Shown in pieces: positions 58,024-64,000 of a DNA stretch of 64,000 bases. The notes under the pieces are model-generated. The model searched no databases. It was given only the letters and a program-made list of their open reading frames with translations, and was not told the DNA's origin. Position numbers and translations under genes: made by a program. Numbering within the stretch: position 1 is the stretch's first letter; every line of letters starts with the position of its first letter. Source of the DNA: Actinomadura oligospora ATCC 43269 (lineage in GTDB: Bacteria > Actinomycetota > Actinomycetes > Streptosporangiales > Streptosporangiaceae); the NCBI RefSeq assembly GCF_000518265.1, contig NZ_JADG01000011.1:1-64000 (forward strand), in the 5' to 3' direction.

Positions 58024-58851
58024 TCAGTCGTCGGTGAGGCCGAGGGTGCGGGCCTCCTCGTCGAGGGCGCGGGCGGTCGCGGTGCTGCCGGTGGCCTCCA
58101 GCTCGTGCGCGAGCTGCTCCAGTTCCGCGCCGCCCGCCATGAGGGCCGTCAGCTCCTCGCGGGTGATGTCGTCCTTGTCGTGGTAGCCGATCGGACGGCC
58201 CCGGTTGAGGATCAGGAAGCGGTCGCCGACCGGGTAGGCGTGGTGCGGGTTGTGGGTGATGAACACGACGCCGAGGCCGCGCTCGCGCGCCTGGACGATG
58301 TAGCGCAGCACGACCCCGGCCTGCTTCACGCCGAGCGCCGCGGTCGGCTCGTCCAGGACGAGGACCTTCGCGCCGAAGTAGACGGCGCGGGCGATCGCGA
58401 CGCACTGCCGCTCGCCGCCGGAGAGGGTGCCGATCGGCTGGTCGACGTCGCGCAGGTCGATGCCCATGGCGAGCAGCTCGTCCCGGGTGGTGCGGCGCAT
58501 GAAGTCGACGTCGAGCCGCCCGAGGCCCCTGCGCTTCTCCGAGCCGAGGAAGAAGTTGCGCCAGACCGGCATGAGCGGGACGACGGCGAGGTCCTGGTAG
58601 ACGGTCGCGATGCCGAGGTCGAGCGCGTCCCGGGGCGAGGAGAACGCGACGGGCTCGCCCTGCACCTCGTAGGTGCCCGAGTCGTGCCGGTGCAGCCCGG
58701 CGACGATCTTGATGAGGGTGGACTTGCCCGCGCCGTTGTCGCCGAGCACGCACACCACCTGGCCCGCGGCGACCTCCAGCGACACGTCCCGGAGCGCGAT
58801 CACGCTGCCGTAGTCCTTGCCGACGCCGGTCAGCTTCACCAGGGCGGTCAC
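58024..58851 (-). CDS. Sugar ABC transporter ATP-binding protein
   Basis: 275 residues with a single ABC domain: Walker A GDNGAGKST (37-45), Q-loop, signature LSGGERQ (about 140) and Walker B VLVLDEP. Typical RbsA/MglA-type proteins have two domains, but single-domain forms exist in inositol/sugar systems. The GTG overlaps the permease stop. It energises uptake by the upstream permease and binding protein. Confidence 0.88.
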   Translation of the reverse strand: MTALVKLTGVGKDYGSVIALRDVSLEVAAGQVVCVLGDNGAGKSTLIKIVAGLHRHDSGTYEVQGEPVAFSSPRDALDLGIATVYQDLAVVPLMPVWRNFFLGSEKRRGLGRLDVDFMRRTTRDELLAMGIDLRDVDQPIGTLSGGERQCVAIARAVYFGAKVLVLDEPTAALGVKQAGVVLRYIVQARERGLGVVFITHNPHHAYPVGDRFLILNRGRPIGYHDKDDITREELTALMAGGAELEQLAHELEATGSTATARALDEEARTLGLTDD

Positions 58852-59888
58852 CGTTCGGCCCTCCGGCGGACGAGGTGGTTGACGACGGTCGCGGCGAGCA
58901 GCGCCGCGCCGAGGAAGAACCGGAACCAGTCGGGGTTCCAGTCGGCGTACACGATGCCCTTGTTGACCATCCCGAAGATGAACGCGCCGATCGCGGCGCC
59001 GATCGCCGAGCCGTAGCCGCCGGTCAGCAGGCATCCGCCGATCACCGCGCAGATGATGTAGAAGAACTCGTTCCCGACGCCCTCCCCCGACTGGACGGTC
59101 GCGAACGCGAACAGCAGGTGCATCCCGGAGAACCAGGCGCAGAACGCGACCCCGGCGAACAGCGCGATCTTCGTCCGGGCGACCGGGACGCCGACCGCGC
59201 GGGCGCTGTCGGCGTTCCCGCCCACCGCGAAGATCCAGTTCCCGGCGCGGGTGCGCAGCAGGATCCAGGTCGCGACGACCGTGAACGCGATCCACCAGAA
59301 CACGGTGACGTTCACGTTCACGCCGCCCATGTCGACCTCGGACGCGAACACGTCCTTCGCGCTGGCGAAGCCGTCCATGTCGCGGATCGAGTCGGACGCG
59401 ACGTTCCCGGTGACCGCCTTCGTCACGCCGAGGTTCGCCCCGGCCAGCATGAGGAACGTCGCGAGCGTGACGATGAAGCTCGGCAGCTTCGTCCAGACGA
59501 AGAGCAGGCCGTTCAGGACGCCGAGCGCGAGCGTGACCGCCAGCGAGATCGCCACGCCCGCCCACACGTTCAGCGTGAGCTGGAACGACACGAGCGAGGC
59601 GACCAGCGCGGAGCTGGTCACCATGACGCCCGCCGACAGGTCGAACTCGCCGCCGATCATCAGCAGCGACACCCCGACCGCCATGATCCCGAACGTGGAC
59701 GAGGCGTACAGCACGGTCGAGAACGACGACGTCTGCAGGAACGCGTCGGCCGTCGCGGAGAAGAACACGAACAGCGCGACCGCGCCGATCAGCGCGCCGA
59801 GTTCGGGCCGGACGAGCAGGCGGCGCAGCGGATCGCGCCGCGCCACCCGCTCGTCCGCCGCGGCGGGCCCGGTGGTGGCCTGCGTCAC
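58848..59888 (-). CDS. Sugar ABC transporter permease (RbsC-like)
   Basis: 346 residues, 9-10 transmembrane helices with the branched-chain/sugar permease (BPD_transp_2) motif SLLMIGGEFDLSAGVMV and GGCLLTGGYGSAIGAAIGA. It is the membrane channel of the system. GTG start overlaps the binding-protein stop; GTGA again joins it to the ATPase gene. Confidence 0.9.
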   Translation of the reverse strand: MTQATTGPAAADERVARRDPLRRLLVRPELGALIGAVALFVFFSATADAFLQTSSFSTVLYASSTFGIMAVGVSLLMIGGEFDLSAGVMVTSSALVASLVSFQLTLNVWAGVAISLAVTLALGVLNGLLFVWTKLPSFIVTLATFLMLAGANLGVTKAVTGNVASDSIRDMDGFASAKDVFASEVDMGGVNVNVTVFWWIAFTVVATWILLRTRAGNWIFAVGGNADSARAVGVPVARTKIALFAGVAFCAWFSGMHLLFAFATVQSGEGVGNEFFYIICAVIGGCLLTGGYGSAIGAAIGAFIFGMVNKGIVYADWNPDWFRFFLGAALLAATVVNHLVRRRAER

Positions 59889-60883
59889 CTGGTGCCCCGC
59901 TCGGCGAACGGGGCGATCTGGTCGGCGTTGTCCTTGGTCACGATCGCCGGGCCGGTGAGGACGGGCCGTCCGCCGCCGAGGACGTTGCCGTTGTTCCTGA
60001 GGAGCCACAGCTCGTCCACGGCCTCGTAGCCCTGGAGGTAGGGCTGCTGGTCGACGGCGAACTGGATCGAGCCGTCCTTGATGGACGCGATGAGGTCCTT
60101 GTTCATGTCGAAGGTGCCGATCTTCGCGGTGCTCCCGGCCTCCTTCGCCGACTGGACGGCCGTCGCGGCGAACGGCGCGCCGAGCGTGAGCACGCCGTCG
60201 ATGCCCTTGTCGGCCTGCAGCTTCGCCGTGATCGCCGACTTGACCTGCGGCATGTTCGTGCCGGTCACGTACAGGTTCTGCATCGAGCCGCCGAAGGTCT
60301 TCTTCGCGCCCGCGCAGCGCGCCTCCAGGCCGACGTTGCCCTGCTCGTGGACGACGCACAGCGCCTTCTTCGCGCCGATCTTCGCCAGCTGCTGACCGGC
60401 CGCCTCGCCCGCGACGCTCTCGTCCTGGCCGAAGTGGACCAGCGCGCCGAGCCTCGCCGACGCGTCCGCGCCGGAGTTGATCGACACGACCGGGATCTTC
60501 GCGGCGGCGGCCTTGGCGAGGACGTCCTTCATCGCGTCCGGCTTGGCGAGGGTGACGACGATGCCGTCCACCTTCTGGTCGATCGCGGTCTGGACGAGCT
60601 GGGCCTGCCGTCCGCCGTCGGGATCGGCCGAGTAGAGGAACTGCACGTTGTCCTTGGCCGCGGCGGCCTGCGCCCCCTTCTGGACGATGTCCCAGAACGT
60701 GTCGCCCGCGCCCGAGTGGGTGACCATCGCGATCTTCAGCCGGGGGCCGCCGCCGCCCGCGGGGCTCGCGCTCTCCTCCGCCTTCTTCCCCCCTGAGCTG
60801 CTGCAACCGGCGAGCGCGGCGGTCAGCGCGAGCGCGGCGGTGGTCAGGGTGAGCAGTCGTCCGCGTGTCGTCGGTGTCCTCAC
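59885..60883 (-). CDS. Sugar-binding lipoprotein (RbsB-like)
   Basis: 332 residues. A lipoprotein signal peptide with lipobox LAGC is followed by a Ser/Gly-rich tether and a type I periplasmic-binding-protein fold (KIAMVTHSGAGDTFWDIVQ, DGGRQAQLVQTAIDQ, GTFDMNK). Homologues bind ribose, inositol or similar polyols. The dehydrogenase upstream fits a polyol such as myo-inositol, which is an inference. First gene of the transporter operon. Confidence 0.88.
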   Translation of the reverse strand: MRTPTTRGRLLTLTTAALALTAALAGCSSSGGKKAEESASPAGGGGPRLKIAMVTHSGAGDTFWDIVQKGAQAAAAKDNVQFLYSADPDGGRQAQLVQTAIDQKVDGIVVTLAKPDAMKDVLAKAAAAKIPVVSINSGADASARLGALVHFGQDESVAGEAAGQQLAKIGAKKALCVVHEQGNVGLEARCAGAKKTFGGSMQNLYVTGTNMPQVKSAITAKLQADKGIDGVLTLGAPFAATAVQSAKEAGSTAKIGTFDMNKDLIASIKDGSIQFAVDQQPYLQGYEAVDELWLLRNNGNVLGGGRPVLTGPAIVTKDNADQIAPFAERGTR

Positions 60884-61047
60884 GGGCCGGTCTCCGTTCG
60901 TTGGGGGTGGGCGATCGGCTGGGCCCTATATTGGCGGCTTCTCCCCTCCAGGTCACGGCTGTTTCTCGACGGGCGGGAGGGGTACTTGAGACTGGATGCG
61001 CAGAAGATCGTCGGCCTCGTGTCCGGCGTTCGGGGCGTTCGCCTTGT

Positions 61048-62124
61048 TCACCGGCGCACCTCCTCGACGTCCACGGCGCGTCCCTCACGCCGGGACAGGT
61101 CGCACGCTTCGGCGAGGTAGAACGCCTCGAGTGCCTCCCCGGGCGGGCACGGGTTGGCGGTGGCGCCCGCCGCGACCTGGAGGAACACCTCGAGTTCGGC
61201 GTCGTAGGCGGCGGTGAACCTCTCCAGGAAGCCGCTGTAGGCCGTCCCGCGCCGTTCCGCGTCGCCGCCTGGCAGCGGGGTGAGCGGGGTGTGGTCGTCG
61301 AGGCCCGCGACGACGCTGTCCTTGGACCCGAACACCTCCAGCCGGACGTCGTACCCGGCCGCGTTGTACCGGGTGGCGGCGAGGAGGCCGAGCGTGCCGT
61401 CGTCCAGGACGAGCAGGGCCGCGCCGGTGTCCACGTCGCCGCACTCGCGGAAGAACGCGTCGCCCCGGTTGGCCCCGGCCGCGACGACCCGCACGACCTC
61501 GCGTCCGGTCACGTACCGGACGGAGTCGAGGTCGTGGATCATGCAGTCGCGGAACAGGCCGCCCGAGTGCGGCACGTAGTCGGCGGGCGGCGGCGCGGGG
61601 TCGAACCCGCACGACCGGACGGTGTGCAGCCAGCCGAGCCGCCCGGACGCCACGGCGTCCCGCGCGGCCCGGTACCCGGCGTCGAACCGGCGCTGGAACC
61701 CGACCTGGACGGGGACCTGCGCGGACTCGGCGTCCCGGACGATTTGGAGCGTTCCATCCACGTCCGGGGCGAGCGGTTTCTCGCAGAACACCGGCGTCCG
61801 GAGCGCGATCGCGCGCCCGACGAGGTCCGCGTGCGCGTCCGTGGCCGCGGCCACGACGAACGCGTCCGGACGCGCCTCGAACAACCCGTCCACACCCCGA
61901 AGCGCACGAACTGACACCGAGAGCGCAACGTCATCGCGGACGCGCTCGTGGGCGTCGGCGGAGGGGGTGGGGGGTGAGTGGGTGGAGCGGAGGCGGTCGG
62001 CCAGGACGGCGGCCCGGCGCGGATCGGCGTCGGCGATGACGAGTTCGGTGACGTGGGGCGAGCGGGCCAGGGCGGCGGCGTGCCGCGCGCCGATCCGGCC
62101 CGCGCCGGCGAGTGCGATCCTCAT
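61048..62124 (-). CDS. Gfo/Idh/MocA family dehydrogenase (inositol dehydrogenase-like)
   Basis: 358 residues with N-terminal Rossmann AGAGRIGARH, catalytic EKP (FCEKPLAPD), GFQRRFDAGY and HDLDSVRYV, all typical of inositol 2-dehydrogenase/MocA-like enzymes. An insertion of about 25 residues near 50-78 (HSPPTPSADAHERV) is unusual. It would oxidise the polyol taken up by the downstream transporter. LacI-type operators lie 40 bases upstream and inside the gene. Confidence 0.82.
   Translation of the reverse strand: MRIALAGAGRIGARHAAALARSPHVTELVIADADPRRAAVLADRLRSTHSPPTPSADAHERVRDDVALSVSVRALRGVDGLFEARPDAFVVAAATDAHADLVGRAIALRTPVFCEKPLAPDVDGTLQIVRDAESAQVPVQVGFQRRFDAGYRAARDAVASGRLGWLHTVRSCGFDPAPPPADYVPHSGGLFRDCMIHDLDSVRYVTGREVVRVVAAGANRGDAFFRECGDVDTGAALLVLDDGTLGLLAATRYNAAGYDVRLEVFGSKDSVVAGLDDHTPLTPLPGGDAERRGTAYSGFLERFTAAYDAELEVFLQVAAGATANPCPPGEALEAFYLAEACDLSRREGRAVDVEEVRR
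61745..61756. promoter_or_regulatory. Intragenic copy of LacI-type operator
   Basis: TGGAGCGTTCCA (plus strand), identical to the site at 62164-62175, lies within the dehydrogenase gene at the codons for Gly-Thr-Leu-Gln. It is a possible auxiliary operator for looping. Confidence 0.4.
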
Positions 62125-62163
62125 GTTCCCTCCCGGGCGGGGGTGGGTGAGCCCCGAGTGTGC

Positions 62164-62175
62164 TGGAGCGTTCCA
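62164..62175. promoter_or_regulatory. LacI-type operator upstream of the dehydrogenase
   Basis: TGGAGCGTTCCA, a near-palindrome with the central CpG characteristic of LacI-family sites, 40 bases upstream of the dehydrogenase ATG. An identical 12-mer lies at 61745-61756. No LacI gene is in the window. Confidence 0.5.
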
Positions 62176-62349
62176 TACCCGTCAACGACCCGGCCATGGC
62201 ACGCCCGCCGTTAGGGCGCGACCGGAACCCACCCGAGTAACGTCCACGCGCACCCGTCCGCTCGGGCGTCCCGTGCGGGGTTAGCTTGCGTGGTTCGTTC
62301 GGTGTGGGGCGGGCTTCCGCGCGGTGAGACCAAGCGCTAGGTTGCCTTC

Positions 62350-63897
62350 ATGCGCGTGTTCCTCACCGGTGGCTCGGGCTTCGTCGGCTCGCACACCGTC
62401 GTCGCCCTGCTGGCCGCCGGACACGAGCCGCGCGCGCTCGTCCGGGATCCGGAGCGGGCCGCACGCACCCTCGCCACGCTCGGCGTCGATCCGTCCCGTG
62501 TCGAGTTCATCCGGGGCGACATGCTGGACGCGGAGGCGGTGTCCCGGGCGCTGGACGGCTGCGACGCCGCGATCCACGCCGCCGCCGCGATCGGCGTCAC
62601 CGGCCCGGCGGGCGACCTGGTGTCGGCCAACGTCACCGGCACGCGCAACGTCGTCGGCGAGGCGGTCGCGCGCGGCCTGTCGCCCGTCGTGCACGTGTCG
62701 TCGGTGGCGGTGTTCGTCCCGCCGGACGGTCCGCGCATCACCCCCGAGAGCCCGCTGGCCAGCCCGCACACCGACTACGGCCGGTCCAAGGTCGCGGCCG
62801 AGCGGTACGTGCGCGAGGTGCAGTCGGGCGGCGCGCCCGTCGCGATCGTCTATCCCGGCGGCGTCTGCGGCCCGCACCAGCCGCATCTGGACGCGTTGCC
62901 GGAGGGGCTGGCCGGTGCGCTGAACCTGGCCTGGCCGCTTCCGCCCGGCGGCGTCGGCGTCATCGACGTCCGCGACCTCGCCGAGGCCCTCGCCCGCGCC
63001 GTCACGACCGCCCGGGGCGGGGAGCGCTGGCCTCTGGGCGGCACCTTCCTGACCTGGCCGGAGATCGCCGACCTCTGCGACACGCTCACGGGCGTCCCGT
63101 GCCGCCGGATGCGCGTCCCGGGGGCCGTCATGGTCGGGCTGGGCCGCGTCCTGGACGCCGCGAAGCGCGTCCGCCCCTTCGAGTACCCGCTGACCAGGGA
63201 CGCCGCGCAGATGATGGTCAGCCTCGTCCCGACCGACGACACCCCCACGCTGGCGGCCCTGGACCTCACGCTCCGGCCCGTAGAGTCGACCGTGGCGGAC
63301 GGCCTGCGCTGGCTGGCCGCGTCCGGCCACCTCAAGGCCCGCCACGCGGGCCGCCTGGGCCCGGACGCGCCCGGCCCCGCCGCGGAACCCCTTCCCACTC
63401 AGGAGAAGCCGATGCCCACGCTCGTCCAGCGCACCCTGGGCCCGCTGTTCCGGTACATCTCGGGCGCTCCGTGGTTCGCGAAGGTCGGCCCCCGGGTCGT
63501 CCCGCCGCTGGACCGCGCGCTGCACCGGATCAGCGGCGGGCGGATCCTGCTCGGCCAGGCCCTGGTCCCGAGCCTCCTGCTGACGACGACCGGCGCGAAG
63601 ACCGGCCGCCGCCGTCAGGTGCCGCTGGCGTGCCGTCCCGAGGAGGACGGCACGTGGCTGGTCGTCGGCTCCAACTTCGGCCGCGAGAAGCACCCCGCCT
63701 GGACGGCGAACCTCCTCAAGAACCCCGACGCCGAGGTGTCCTTCCGCGGACGGACGACGCCGGTCGCCGCCCACCTGCTGACCGACGCCGAGCGCGCCGA
63801 GGCGTGGCCCCGGCTCATCCAGGTGTGGCCCGTTTACGACCGCTATGTGGAGCGCGCCCATCGTGAGCTGCGCATCTTCCGCCTAACTCCGCGTTAG
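62350..63897 (+). CDS. SDR-type epimerase fused to a Ddn-like nitroreductase-family domain
   Basis: 515 residues. Residues 1-335 are an extended SDR (GGSGFVG at 7-13, YGRSK near 140, substrate tail). After a Pro/Ala linker, residues about 355-515 match the DUF385/Ddn F420-dependent family (LLLTTTGAKTGRRRQVPL, GSNFGREKHPAWTANLLKNP). AGGAGA and ATG at 63412 lie exactly at the junction, so the second domain might also be made alone. TAGGTT ends six bases before the first ATG, suggesting a leaderless start. The tail overlaps a convergent gene. Confidence 0.8.
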   Translation: MRVFLTGGSGFVGSHTVVALLAAGHEPRALVRDPERAARTLATLGVDPSRVEFIRGDMLDAEAVSRALDGCDAAIHAAAAIGVTGPAGDLVSANVTGTRNVVGEAVARGLSPVVHVSSVAVFVPPDGPRITPESPLASPHTDYGRSKVAAERYVREVQSGGAPVAIVYPGGVCGPHQPHLDALPEGLAGALNLAWPLPPGGVGVIDVRDLAEALARAVTTARGGERWPLGGTFLTWPEIADLCDTLTGVPCRRMRVPGAVMVGLGRVLDAAKRVRPFEYPLTRDAAQMMVSLVPTDDTPTLAALDLTLRPVESTVADGLRWLAASGHLKARHAGRLGPDAPGPAAEPLPTQEKPMPTLVQRTLGPLFRYISGAPWFAKVGPRVVPPLDRALHRISGGRILLGQALVPSLLLTTTGAKTGRRRQVPLACRPEEDGTWLVVGSNFGREKHPAWTANLLKNPDAEVSFRGRTTPVAAHLLTDAERAEAWPRLIQVWPVYDRYVERAHRELRIFRLTPR

Positions 63898-64000
63898 CGG
63901 GTGCCCGGTCGTCACGTCCACGTAGTCGGGAACCTCCTCGTGACGGTCGCCGACGCTGAGCGTCCCGGACGGCTCGAACACCAGCATCGACGCGCCGTCC
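63883..64000 (-). CDS. C-terminal part of a convergent gene, partial
   Basis: Only the last 38 codons are inside the window, ending in DYVDVTTGHPLTRS with a TAG at 63883-63885. It overlaps the final codons of the SDR-nitroreductase fusion by 15 bases. The sequence SMLVFEPSGTLSVGDRHEEV is not assigned to a family. Confidence 0.45.
   Translation of the reverse strand, partial: DGASMLVFEPSGTLSVGDRHEEVPDYVDVTTGHPLTRS

Overview
The window is very GC-rich DNA with dense coding, GTG/TTG starts, ATGA/GTGA stop-start overlaps and many short promoter-to-start distances. Together with families typical of filamentous actinomycetes (PASTA-less Ser/Thr kinases, an ECF42-like sigma factor with its DGPF partner, an F420-type Ddn-like nitroreductase domain, an actinomycete gas vesicle cluster and a BlaI/M56 pair), this points to a high-GC Actinobacterium, probably Streptosporangiales/Thermomonosporaceae-like. 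The genus is an inference. All functions below come from reading motifs; no database search was run.

Layout. Positions 1-252 hold the promoter and leader of an rRNA operon transcribed leftward; its 16S gene lies beyond the left edge. 606-9377 carries metabolic and envelope genes: Baeyer-Villiger monooxygenase, SDR, EamA-like membrane protein, trypsin-like protease with a shortened C-terminus, sugar-nucleotide epimerase, a small protein behind an iron-box-like site, a DoxX/LysR divergon and a Tat-exported PHP hydrolase. 9382-15854 carries the ECF42/YCII pair, an MBL hydrolase, an ADP-ribosylglycohydrolase, and a secreted serine hydrolase with a tripeptidyl-aminopeptidase. 16046-21893 has a kinase with TPRs, an NlpC/P60 hydrolase with a structured leader, a BlaI/M56 pair, a lone GroES-like protein, a small secreted protein and a DHFR-like reductase.

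23602-27481 is a leftward gas vesicle operon in transcription order A-F-G-O-J-L-S-K. Most junctions overlap, and there is an 11-base homopolymer in the L gene. Stress-type small proteins and repeat DNA surround it (to 29608). A Nudix hydrolase remnant, a HEAT-repeat operon and a secreted propeller-like protein follow. SbcD/SbcC, a split RibD-like reductase/deaminase pair and an aldehyde dehydrogenase fill 33344-40359, closed by three stacked stem-loops.

40658-57932 is the most unusual half. A LuxR-type NB-ARC/TPR regulator precedes two adenylate-forming-enzyme homologues that both lack key motifs and share a duplicated upstream region. A 24-bp perfect palindrome lies between this regulator and a divergent, translationally coupled four-gene operon ending in a 1051-residue SMC-like ATPase (46483-52169). 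That operon looks like a MukBEF/Wadjet-type complex but has no adjacent nuclease gene, and it is the best candidate for an undescribed system. Next come a membrane glycosyltransferase-like gene coupled to a probable pseudokinase, a heptapeptide-repeat protein, and a related kinase with intact catalytic residues. The two kinases share the same extracellular domain. The right end (58024-64000) is a sugar/inositol-type ABC operon, a Gfo/Idh/MocA dehydrogenase with two copies of a LacI-type operator, an SDR-nitroreductase fusion and the tail of a convergent gene.
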